Assembly: GCA_965367215.1 (NCBI GenBank)
Contig: CBDUIJ010000031.1
Coordinates: 1 to 29,503 of the forward strand
Reading direction: 5' to 3'
Source: Granulosicoccus sp965367215
GTDB taxonomy: Bacteria > Pseudomonadota > Gammaproteobacteria > Granulosicoccales > Granulosicoccaceae
Length of the DNA stretch: 29,503 nt
Below are positions 6,973-14,092 of the stretch, piece by piece. Position 1 is the stretch's first letter, and every line of letters begins with the position of its first letter. The notes under the pieces are model-generated. The model had not been told where the DNA came from. It made no database searches and saw only the letters and a list, made by a program, of their open reading frames with translations. The position numbers were made by a program, and so were the translations under genes.

Positions 6973-7938
6973 TTCTTTGAGGAAGGGGATGCCGACGGCT
7001 TTGGGGGCGGTGGCGCGGCCGATGAAGCCGGCGAGCAGGATGACGGTGAGTACGTAGGGCAAGGCCTGGATGGCCTGCACGGGCACTTCGCCGATCAGTG
7101 GAAATGAGACGCCTTGCATGCGGATGGCGACGGCATCGAGGAAGCCGAACATGAGACAGGCCAGCATGGCTGGCACGGGCCGCCATTTGCCGAAGATGAG
7201 CGCGGCCAGGGCGATATAGCCCTGCCCGGCAGTCATTTCGCGCACGAAAGAGGCATTCTGTGCGGTGGACAGATAGGTGCCGGCAATACCGGACAGGGCG
7301 CCGCAGATGGCTACAGCGGAGTAGCGCAGGCGACTGACGGACAGCCCGGCGGTATCCACGGCCAGCGGGTTTTCACCCACAGCCCGGATGCGCAGACCGA
7401 ACCGGGTGCGGTAGACCACCCACCAGGTGGCGAAGACGGCCAGCCAGGCCACATACACCAGCACATTGTGACCACTGATCACGTCGCTGTAAAAAGGCCC
7501 GATGACCGGCACGGAGCGCGCTGCCTCGGCCAGTGGCAGTTCCATCGGCATGAAGCGCGCATCACTGCCCAGCGACGGTGTCTGCCCACCCTGGGCAAAC
7601 CAGGCGATGCCCAGGACCACGGTCAGACCGGAAGCCAGGATATTGATGGCCAGACCACTGACCACCTGATTGCCACGGTGGGTTATGCAGGCAAAGCCGT
7701 GCACCAGAGCCAGCGCAATGCCTACCAGTATGCCGGTACCCAGCGCCAGCCAGGCGCTGCCGGTGACGGCCGCAACCGCCGCCGCCGCGAAGGCTGATGC
7801 CAGCATCTTGCCTTCAAGGCTGATGTCGACAATGCCGGAGCGTTCGGAAAACAGCCCGGCCATGGCAGCCAGAATCAGTGGAGTGGACACCCGCAGGGTG
7901 GCGTCGAGTATGGCGAAGAATCCGGAGAGCGCATCCAT
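6967..7938 (-). CDS. Nucleoside/purine ABC transporter permease (BMP-associated, NupQ/YufQ-like)
   Basis: Inner-membrane permease of the branched-chain/ribose permease superfamily (BPD_transp_2), the second of two paired with BMP-type binding proteins, for uptake of nucleosides or related purines. The 323-aa protein is hydrophobic throughout, with roughly 8-9 membrane segments. Family blocks are FSERSGIVDISLEGKML near the N-terminus, THRGNQVVSGLAINILASG in the middle, and FGLRIRAVGENPLAVDTAG, the cytoplasmic loop that contacts the ATPase. ATG at 7938 overlaps the stop of the upstream permease by one base (TGATG), so translation is coupled. It is the last gene of the four-gene transporter operon. 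The exact nucleoside cannot be told from sequence. Confidence 0.9.
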   Translation of the reverse strand: MDALSGFFAILDATLRVSTPLILAAMAGLFSERSGIVDISLEGKMLASAFAAAAVAAVTGSAWLALGTGILVGIALALVHGFACITHRGNQVVSGLAINILASGLTVVLGIAWFAQGGQTPSLGSDARFMPMELPLAEAARSVPVIGPFYSDVISGHNVLVYVAWLAVFATWWVVYRTRFGLRIRAVGENPLAVDTAGLSVSRLRYSAVAICGALSGIAGTYLSTAQNASFVREMTAGQGYIALAALIFGKWRPVPAMLACLMFGFLDAVAIRMQGVSFPLIGEVPVQAIQALPYVLTVILLAGFIGRATAPKAVGIPFLKER

Positions 7939-9065
7939 CAGGCAGGCACCACCTCGTCAACGGGCTTGAATTTCAGATACACCTTCACGACCCAGGGTCG
8001 CAGCATGAGCGCCAGTGCACCGGAGAACAGGATGATGAGTCCCTGAATGGCAACTACCATCTCACGGGTAATCGTGGGGATCTCGAAGGCCAGCTCCGCC
8101 CCTCCCTGATACAGCACACCGAACAGCAGACTGGCCATGATGATGCCCACCGGGTGATTGCGCCCCATCAGCGACACGGCAATACCGGTAAAACCGTAGC
8201 CGGCAGTGAAGTTGAGCAGCAGACGATGATGCACGCCCATGATTTCGTTGACGGCCACGAAGCCTGCCAGCGCACCGGAGACACACATGGCCGTGATGAT
8301 GACGGTCTTGGGCTTGATACCCGCATAGCGCGCCGCCGCCTCACTCTGACCCGAGGTGCGCAGCTCATACCCCCAACGCGTGCGCCAGATGTAGACCCAG
8401 ACGAACACGCAGCAGATCAGCGCAAACACCAGCGACAGGTTCAGAGGCGAACGTGTCACCTCCATACCGAACCAGCCCAGCACATCGTGCATGAAGGGCA
8501 ACCAGGCGGATTCATCGAACTGGCGAGTCTCCGGCGACATCTGCCCCGGCTTGATCAGCACATTCACCAGCAGATACACCATGATGGAGGAAGCAATGAA
8601 ATTGAACATGATGGTGGTGATGACGATATGACTGCCACGGTGTGCCTGCAACCAGGCAGGAATATACGCCCAGGCAGCACCGAACAGCCCGGCAGCGATG
8701 ATGCCCAGTGGAATCAGCAGGATCATCGGCAGGTACTTGTCGAGCAGCAGGAACACCAGACCGACCCCCAGACCACCGATATAGGCCTGCCCTTCCCCGC
8801 CGATATTGAACAGATTGGCATGGAAGGCAACCGCCACGGCCAGTCCCGTGAAGATGAAATTGGTGGTGTAGTACAAGGTGTAACCGATGGCCTCATCGTA
8901 GCCGAAGGCGCCATTGATCATGATGCCCACGGCCTCGACCGGATTCACGCCAATGGCCAGCATGATCAGGCCAGCAAAGAACAGCGCCATGATGATGTTC
9001 AACACGGGGATGAGGCCGATCTCCAGCCAGGCCGGCAGAGGAATGCTACTGGTATTGATGCTCAT
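7938..9065 (-). CDS. Nucleoside/purine ABC transporter permease (BMP-associated, NupP/YufP-like)
   Basis: First permease of the BMP-type importer, 375 aa, hydrophobic, with roughly 8-10 membrane segments. Family blocks are YYTTNFIFTGLAVAVAFHANLFNIGGEGQAYIGG near residues 66-98, then SHIVITTIMFNFIA, and the ATPase-contacting loop WGYELRTSGQSEAAARYAGI. It forms the translocation pore with the NupQ-like partner. Its ATG at 9065 overlaps the ATPase gene by four bases (ATGA), and its stop overlaps the next ATG by one, so all three cytoplasmic/membrane subunits are translationally coupled. The longer N-terminus relative to the second permease is usual for this subunit type. Substrate specificity (guanosine, other nucleosides, or purine bases) is inferred only from the family and from the nearby nucleoside hydrolase. 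Confidence 0.9.
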   Translation of the reverse strand: MSINTSSIPLPAWLEIGLIPVLNIIMALFFAGLIMLAIGVNPVEAVGIMINGAFGYDEAIGYTLYYTTNFIFTGLAVAVAFHANLFNIGGEGQAYIGGLGVGLVFLLLDKYLPMILLIPLGIIAAGLFGAAWAYIPAWLQAHRGSHIVITTIMFNFIASSIMVYLLVNVLIKPGQMSPETRQFDESAWLPFMHDVLGWFGMEVTRSPLNLSLVFALICCVFVWVYIWRTRWGYELRTSGQSEAAARYAGIKPKTVIITAMCVSGALAGFVAVNEIMGVHHRLLLNFTAGYGFTGIAVSLMGRNHPVGIIMASLLFGVLYQGGAELAFEIPTITREMVVAIQGLIILFSGALALMLRPWVVKVYLKFKPVDEVVPA

Positions 9066-10669
9066 GCCGCGGGATCCTGATGTGCATTGGCCATCATCAG
9101 GCCCAACTGAGTCTTGTTGGCATCACGCCCATTGACTTCCGCCACGATCTGGCCCTCGTACATGACAATGATGCGATCGGCCAGACTCATGATTTCGTCC
9201 AGTTCGACCGACACCAGCAAAATGGCACAACCCTTGTCCCGCATCTCGATGATCTTTTCGTGGATGAGTTCGATGGCACCGATATCCACACCGCGGGTGG
9301 GTTGCCCCACCAGCAGGACTTCCGGCTGACGTTCGAGTTCACGCGCCAGTATCAGCTTCTGCTGGTTGCCACCGGAGAACGAGGATGATCTGAGATTGGG
9401 GTCAGCGGGCCGCACATCGAGCCCTTCCATCAGTCGCCGACAGGCAGCGCGAATGGTACTCAGACGCAGCATGCCGCGCAGATTGAAACGGTTGGCACGT
9501 TGATAGCCGAGCACCGAACTTTCCGCGGCGGTAAACGACTTCACCAACCCCAGTTTCAGTCGATCTTCGGGCACATGCTGTACTTTCAACTGGCGCATCT
9601 GCGAGGGGTTGATCGGCTGATTGGCCGACACCTTCTGACCATTGATGATGAAGTGTCCGCTGGTCGGCGACTTGATGCCTGAAAGCACCTCCAGCAGCAT
9701 GCTCTGACCGTTCCCGGCCACACCGGCCACCCCGAGTATTTCACCGCGCTTGACCTGGAAGGACAGGTTCTTCAGCCGCGCCTTGCCGGTCTTGTCCACG
9801 ACCCCCAGATCGACCACCTCGATACCATTGGCGGTATCTGCAGGCAGGGGCTCGTCTCGATGATAGTTTCTGGTTTCCAGCTTGCGGCCGACCATCAGTT
9901 CGGCCAGCTCACTCATGCTGGTATCTCTGGTATTCAGATGTGACACCATCTCGCCCATGCGCAGCACGGACACAGTGTCGGTCACGTCCATGATTTCACG
10001 CAGCTTGTGCGTGATCAGGATGATGGTCACGCCCCGCTCCTTCAGAGCATTGAGCACGACAAACAACTGGTCGGCCTCTTGCGGAGTCAGCACGCCGGTC
10101 GGTTCGTCGAGAATCAGGATCTCGGCATGACGATAGAGCGCCTTGAGAATCTCGGTACGCTGTTGCTCGCCGACGGGCAGATCCGACACCAGTGAATCGA
10201 CATGCACGGACAGCTGGTATTCATCGGCCAGACGTTGCAGCTCCTTGCGGGCGGCAGCGGCACTGTGCGACAACAACGCATTGCCTTCAGCGCCCAGCAT
10301 GACATTTTCCAGCACGCTGAAAGTGTCCACCAGCATGAAGTGCTGATGCACCATACCGATGCCGGCAGCAATGGCATCGCTTGAATCGTGAATGGCAACC
10401 GGCTTGCCATTGATGAGCACCTCGCCACTGTCGGCCTGATAGAAGCCGTACAGGATGCTCATGAGGGTGGACTTGCCCGCCCCGTTTTCGCCCACGATAC
10501 CGTGGATGGTCCCCCGGGCGACTTTCAGATCGATATCCCGATTGGCACGAACGGCACCGAATCGTTTGGATATGCCACGCAGTTCGATGGCCAGCGGGCC
10601 ATCGGCTGAAACCGCAGGCGGACTCACCGAAGTGCCCCCGCCTGCGTCTGTATCAATGTCATCAACCAT
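9062..10669 (-). CDS. Double-domain ATPase of BMP-type nucleoside ABC transporter (NupO/YufO-like)
   Basis: Energises the importer formed with the two downstream permeases. The 535-aa protein has two ABC domains. The first has Walker A GENGAGKST (60-68), signature VGEQQ, and Walker B ILILDEPTGVLTP. The second has a degenerate Walker A GVAGNGQS, signature SGGNQQK, and a Walker B-like LLVGQPTRGVDIG without the usual Asp-Glu pair; this asymmetry is typical of sugar/nucleoside ATPases of this class and not a sign of decay. Residues 1-25 are a Gly/Ser/Pro-rich tail before the first domain. The ATG at 10669 has only a weak ribosome site, and a later start is possible. It follows the binding-protein gene by 59 bp and overlaps the permease by 4 nt. 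Confidence 0.93.
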   Translation of the reverse strand: MVDDIDTDAGGGTSVSPPAVSADGPLAIELRGISKRFGAVRANRDIDLKVARGTIHGIVGENGAGKSTLMSILYGFYQADSGEVLINGKPVAIHDSSDAIAAGIGMVHQHFMLVDTFSVLENVMLGAEGNALLSHSAAAARKELQRLADEYQLSVHVDSLVSDLPVGEQQRTEILKALYRHAEILILDEPTGVLTPQEADQLFVVLNALKERGVTIILITHKLREIMDVTDTVSVLRMGEMVSHLNTRDTSMSELAELMVGRKLETRNYHRDEPLPADTANGIEVVDLGVVDKTGKARLKNLSFQVKRGEILGVAGVAGNGQSMLLEVLSGIKSPTSGHFIINGQKVSANQPINPSQMRQLKVQHVPEDRLKLGLVKSFTAAESSVLGYQRANRFNLRGMLRLSTIRAACRRLMEGLDVRPADPNLRSSSFSGGNQQKLILARELERQPEVLLVGQPTRGVDIGAIELIHEKIIEMRDKGCAILLVSVELDEIMSLADRIIVMYEGQIVAEVNGRDANKTQLGLMMANAHQDPAA

Positions 10670-10728
10670 GATCCGGACAACCCGGTACCCGTTGCGTTGC
10701 CTGCATCATATAGGTCAGATAGCTTTGA

Positions 10729-11724
10729 TCAGTAAGAGCAGCTGTTGTCGCTCATGTAGTCATGAACGCTGATATCACCGGCAACGATGCTGGCCGTCGC
10801 GGCTTCCACAGCCGCTTTCATGTCGTCGGTAATCAGTGCTTCGTTGTTTTCATCCAGTGCCCAGCCAACAGCGCCGTCGGCCAGTCCCAGATCCTTGATG
10901 CCCGCTTCCCAGGTGCCGTCCATCGCCTGTTTGAAGGCATTGTACGCTGCCACATCCACGCGCTTGAGCATGGAGGTCAGCATGCTGCCCGGGTGCAGGT
11001 AGTTCTGGTTCGAATCAACACCGATTGCCAGCTTGCCACCGTCCTTGGCTGCCTGATAGACACCGATACCCGTACCACCGGCGGCGGCATAGATGACATC
11101 GACGCCACGATCGAACTGACCCTTGGCCAGCTCACTGCCACGACCGGGATCGTTCCAGGCAGAAGGTGTGGTACCGGTCATGTTCTGGATCACATCCACA
11201 GCCGGATCGGCGTGCTTGGCACCTTGCTCGTAACCACAGGCAAAGCGACGAATCAGCGGGATGTCCATGCCACCGACAAAGCCGACCATCTTGCTTTCGG
11301 AGGCCATGGCTGCCAGTACGCCAACCAGAAACGAACCTTCCTGTTCCTTGAAGACCACTGACTGCACATTGGGCAGATCAACGACACCGTCGATCAGGGT
11401 GAAACTGGTATCGGGAAATTCCTTGGCGACAGTCTCCATGGGGCCTGCCTGGGCGAAGCCGACACCGACGATGGGGTTGGCGCCACGTTGTGCCATCTTG
11501 CGGATTGCCTGCTCACGCTGGGTCTCGTTGGTGACTTCGAATTCACGATAGGCAATGCCGGTTTCTTCCTTGAACCGTTCGGCGCCATCGTAGACACCCT
11601 GGTTGAACGACTTGTCAAACTTGCCGCCCATGTCAAACACGACTGCTGGCGAAATGTCAGCTGCAGAGGCAGCCGTGGAAGCCAGCAATATCCCGGCAAT
11701 TACGCCAAGGCGTGAGATTGTCAT
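10729..11724 (-). CDS. BMP family periplasmic nucleoside-binding protein
   Basis: Substrate-binding component of the importer, PnrA/Med-like basic membrane protein family. The frame opens further upstream, but ATG at 11724 follows a clear AGAGGA ribosome site by 6-9 nt and begins MTISRLGVIAGILLASTAASAADIS, a signal peptide cleaved after ASA; the 331-aa precursor has no lipobox Cys, so the protein is soluble periplasmic and not the lipoprotein common in this family. Family blocks are VFDMGGKFDKSFNQGVYDGAE, the ligand-loop region FVGGMDIPLIRRFACGYEQGA, YAAAGGTGIGVYQAA and GVDSNQNYLHPGSMLTSMLKRVD. Two Cys (in RRFACGY and the last five residues) might form a disulphide. It is first in the operon, which suits its need for excess over the other subunits. 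Confidence 0.93.
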   Translation of the reverse strand: MTISRLGVIAGILLASTAASAADISPAVVFDMGGKFDKSFNQGVYDGAERFKEETGIAYREFEVTNETQREQAIRKMAQRGANPIVGVGFAQAGPMETVAKEFPDTSFTLIDGVVDLPNVQSVVFKEQEGSFLVGVLAAMASESKMVGFVGGMDIPLIRRFACGYEQGAKHADPAVDVIQNMTGTTPSAWNDPGRGSELAKGQFDRGVDVIYAAAGGTGIGVYQAAKDGGKLAIGVDSNQNYLHPGSMLTSMLKRVDVAAYNAFKQAMDGTWEAGIKDLGLADGAVGWALDENNEALITDDMKAAVEAATASIVAGDISVHDYMSDNSCSY

Positions 11725-11804
11725 AGTGTTGTTCCTCTGAGAGTTGGTAACGACTGCAGCTGCCGACCATAAAGCTACCGGGAGCGTCTCAGCCGCCTGT
11801 TTCG

Positions 11805-11832
11805 AGTGTAGCACGATACATTTCGGCACCAA
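11805..11832 (-). promoter_or_regulatory. Candidate sigma-70 promoter of the nucleoside transporter operon
   Basis: On the minus strand -35 TTGGTG (11832-11827) and -10 TACACT (11810-11805) are 16 bp apart, with TGC just before the -10 as in extended -10 promoters. Transcription would start near 11798, leaving a leader of about 74 nt before the binding-protein ATG. It matches the expected place for an operon promoter. Not tested by any scoring program. Confidence 0.5.
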
Positions 11833-11849
11833 TGGCACTCAAATCGCCA

Positions 11850-11869
11850 CCGATAAACTGTTTTATCGG
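11850..11869. promoter_or_regulatory. Perfect 20-bp inverted repeat upstream of the transporter promoter, possible operator
   Basis: CCGATAAA and TTTATCGG are perfect 8-bp arms around CTGT. The repeat sits about 18 bp upstream of the -35 element and 15 bp after the stop of the 100-aa gene. No T-tract follows on either strand, so an operator is more likely than a terminator, though a weak 3'-end hairpin for the 100-aa gene is possible. It has no central CG, unlike LacI/PurR operators. Confidence 0.45.
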
Positions 11870-11883
11870 CCGGGAGCGAGACT

Positions 11884-12186
11884 CTATTTACCCGCCGACT
11901 CGTTGGCCGCCACCAGCATGGCTGCCAGTTCGGTAAACGTGTCCTTGTAATAGTAGGGTGAGGTCTGATCAGGACTCTGTGGATTTTCTTCGTTGACCCC
12001 GTAATCGAGCCCCTTCTCGCTCAGAACCTTGTATTTCTTCATGACACCCGGTCGCGTGGCGCTCTCGCGGGTTGCCTCTTCGAGCAGACCCAGCTGCAGC
12101 ATCAGCTTGTTGGCCTTGACGGCTGACAACGCCACCTCGTGCTCCTTGAGCAGTTTGGTGAGCGATTCCACATCGTTACCTTTCAT
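11884..12186 (-). CDS. Conserved protein of unknown function, 100 aa, possible winged-helix fold
   Basis: I do not recognise a named family. The sequence is soluble, charged and helix-rich at the N-terminus (MKGNDVESLTKLLKEHE), followed by a block of the form ANKLMLQLGLLEE, then VMKKYKVLSEKGLDYG and an aromatic-rich SPYYYKDTFTELAAML. That order (a helix recognised as A-N-K-L, GLLEE, a basic stretch, then G-L-x-Y-G) resembles winged-helix proteins such as KilA-C-type phage regulators, so DNA binding is a guess. It has no signal peptide or membrane segment. The ATG at 12186 has no strong ribosome site; a 17-bp palindrome lies 24 bp upstream. It follows the antiporter gene by 56 bp and may be co-transcribed or self-regulated. 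Confidence 0.7.
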   Translation of the reverse strand: MKGNDVESLTKLLKEHEVALSAVKANKLMLQLGLLEEATRESATRPGVMKKYKVLSEKGLDYGVNEENPQSPDQTSPYYYKDTFTELAAMLVAANESAGK

Positions 12187-12209
12187 GACAATTCAGATTC
12201 CCTTGGTTG

Positions 12210-12226
12210 GTGACGCCTGGCGTCAC
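12210..12226. promoter_or_regulatory. Perfect 17-bp palindrome upstream of the 100-aa gene
   Basis: GTGACGCC and GGCGTCAC are perfect 8-bp arms around one T. It lies between the end of the antiporter gene and the start of the 100-aa gene. With a 5-nt loop it could form a 6-bp GC-rich hairpin, but no T-run follows. Either an operator for the small gene or part of an antiporter terminator. Confidence 0.4.
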
Positions 12227-12242
12227 GCATTCTTGACGCAAT

Positions 12243-13943
12243 TCAATCTCGTGATACCGGTGCGGGCTGCGACTCCAGGGCCGCATCCCGGAAGCTCTCG
12301 GCCAGTGCCTGAGCATCCAGCGGTGAGACGCCCACCAGTTCGAGCACATCTTCGCCGATCAGCAGAGCAGTTTCAAATGTCTCACCATAGGCTCTGTCAG
12401 CACCGTCACGCAGCAGGCGATGTTCATCGGAGGTGCCCACGGCCCGCGCCAGCACGGTCAAGTGAGGATACTCGCGTCGCACTCGCTTGAGCAGATCGGA
12501 GGCGGCCTCAGGATCATCCAGTGCAATCACCAGCACCGCCGCCCGGGCAGCCCCCGCCGCCTCCAGCAGGTCGGGGCGAGTCGCATCGCCATAGAAGCCG
12601 ACAAAACCGGCGTTGCGCAGAGCGGTAAATCGGTCCGGACTGTGATCGATGACGACGGCACGAAAGCCGTTTTCCTGCAGCATGCTGGCGACCACGCACC
12701 CCACTCGTCCGTAGCCTGCAACGATGACCTGCGAATCCGCGGTCTCACCCGCATCCACACCGGTACCCGTCTGCTGACGCGCCGGCAAGGTATCACGACG
12801 CGCGGCGAAGAACAGCAGTATGGGCGTTGTCAGCATGGACAGAGCCACCACCAGCACCAACTGCGCCGCCAGCTTGTCCGGGATGGCCTGATAGCTGATG
12901 GCCAGGGCGATGACGACAAAGGCCAGTTCGCCACTTTGCGCCAGCACGGTTGCCAGCCAGATGCGCTGCTGTCGCGGCACCTTGGAGTGGCGCAGGATAT
13001 TGCGCACGATCCAGGCCTTGACGAATACCAGCAGGGCCACCAGGGCGAAGGTCTCCAGCGGCTTGCGAATGAAGGTGGCAAAATCTATCTGCATGCCGGT
13101 GGCGATGAAGAACATGCCCACCAGCAGACCGCTGAACGGACGCATGGCGATGCGTATGGCAGACCCGTATTCCGAACGGATCAGCAGCAGACCACCCAAC
13201 AGTGCGCCCAGCTCCAGTGGCAGGTCGAGGGCACGCACCACCAGCAACAAGCCGATGGTCAGCAGCAGGGCAAATGCGGCAAACACCTCATCCAGCCCGA
13301 CGCTGACCACATAGCGAAAGGCGTGACGCAGCATCAGATGCCCGAAGATACCGAAGCCACCGAGGAACATCAGTCCCATGATGACGCGCGGCCAGGGACT
13401 GCCCTGGGTAATGGTGGCCTCGAACCCAAGCAGGGGCAACAGCACGAAGACCGGGACAATGGCCATCGCCTGCGTCAGGAGCAGCTGGTGGCCGGCCTCG
13501 GTCAGTGGTGAGCCGGTCGGGTAGCGCTCGTTGAAGGCATGAGTGGCCACCGCTTCGGATGAAATGGACAGAGCCAGCCCGGCCACCAGCGCATGATGCC
13601 AGGGGTGACCGATCAGCATGCCCACCAGCATGATCAGCAAGGAGGTCAGGACAAACTGCAGTATACCCAGCGTGATTCCGCCATCGAGCAGCCGCTTGAC
13701 CCGTGCCGGTGTCGCCTGCAATGCCGCCAGAAACAACAACAAGACCGTGGCGACCCGGGAGAACAGGTCGATATGTTCGACATCACGGATCAGCGCCAGA
13801 CCCCAGGGCCCGATCAGAATACCCGCCAGCAGATAACCGAAGACCGGCCCCAGGCCCAGGCGCTTGGCACTGGGCACCGCCAGAAGGCCTGCCAACAGGT
13901 AGATGAAGATGTTCAGCAGCAGATTGCTGGATTCAGCAATCAC
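12243..13943 (-). CDS. CPA2/KefB-like cation:proton antiporter-type membrane protein with RCK_N domain
   Basis: Inner-membrane protein of 566 aa related to KefB/KefC potassium-efflux systems. Residues about 8-390 form the Na+/H+-exchanger domain with 11-13 membrane segments; residues about 402-520 form an RCK/TrkA-N domain with GYGRVG and the FYGDATRPDLLEAAG block, which binds nucleotide. Compared with E. coli KefC, several usually conserved polar sites differ: Q76 replaces the Glu of LFLIGLE, A159 replaces the Asp of the FQD block, and E130 stands where the LSSTA motif has Thr; NER at 138-140 is kept. So the ion and coupling may differ from ordinary family members. Start is GTG at 13943, about 150 bp after the glutamate-synthase-like gene. 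The family is certain; transport function is not. Confidence 0.88.
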   Translation of the reverse strand: MIAESSNLLLNIFIYLLAGLLAVPSAKRLGLGPVFGYLLAGILIGPWGLALIRDVEHIDLFSRVATVLLLFLAALQATPARVKRLLDGGITLGILQFVLTSLLIMLVGMLIGHPWHHALVAGLALSISSEAVATHAFNERYPTGSPLTEAGHQLLLTQAMAIVPVFVLLPLLGFEATITQGSPWPRVIMGLMFLGGFGIFGHLMLRHAFRYVVSVGLDEVFAAFALLLTIGLLLVVRALDLPLELGALLGGLLLIRSEYGSAIRIAMRPFSGLLVGMFFIATGMQIDFATFIRKPLETFALVALLVFVKAWIVRNILRHSKVPRQQRIWLATVLAQSGELAFVVIALAISYQAIPDKLAAQLVLVVALSMLTTPILLFFAARRDTLPARQQTGTGVDAGETADSQVIVAGYGRVGCVVASMLQENGFRAVVIDHSPDRFTALRNAGFVGFYGDATRPDLLEAAGAARAAVLVIALDDPEAASDLLKRVRREYPHLTVLARAVGTSDEHRLLRDGADRAYGETFETALLIGEDVLELVGVSPLDAQALAESFRDAALESQPAPVSRD

Positions 13944-13990
13944 ACGATAGACCCTCGCAGCCGCACTCGATTTTCCAATGCCTTGCTCAT

Positions 13991-14004
13991 GGGCACTCGT
14001 GCCC
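13991..14004. terminator. Short GC hairpin between glutamate-synthase-like and antiporter genes
   Basis: GGGCAC (13991-13996) and GTGCCC (13999-14004) can pair around a 2-nt centre (4-bp stem with a 6-nt loop in practice). It lies about 90 bp downstream of the minus-strand FMN protein gene and upstream of the antiporter. There is no T-tract, so this is only a weak terminator candidate; the rest of the 149-bp gap (13944-14092) shows nothing else I recognise. Confidence 0.25.
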
Positions 14005-14092
14005 GCTGAACTCGCTCGCCTGCCAGTGTTTCATCACTCCCCACAGCGGCATACCCTCGCCCGCTACCGTTCCATGAGTCTCGCACCGACAC

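Noticed and set aside
6624..6980. Open frame of 118 codons on the plus strand across the repeats
   Set aside because: It lies over a tandem repeat with compensated one-base indels, has no recognisable domain or ribosome site, and runs antisense into the 3' end of the permease gene.
9062..9780. Apparent loss of Walker motifs in the second half of the transporter ATPase
   Set aside because: Degenerate second-half motifs are normal for this class of sugar/nucleoside double ATPases, so it is not decay.
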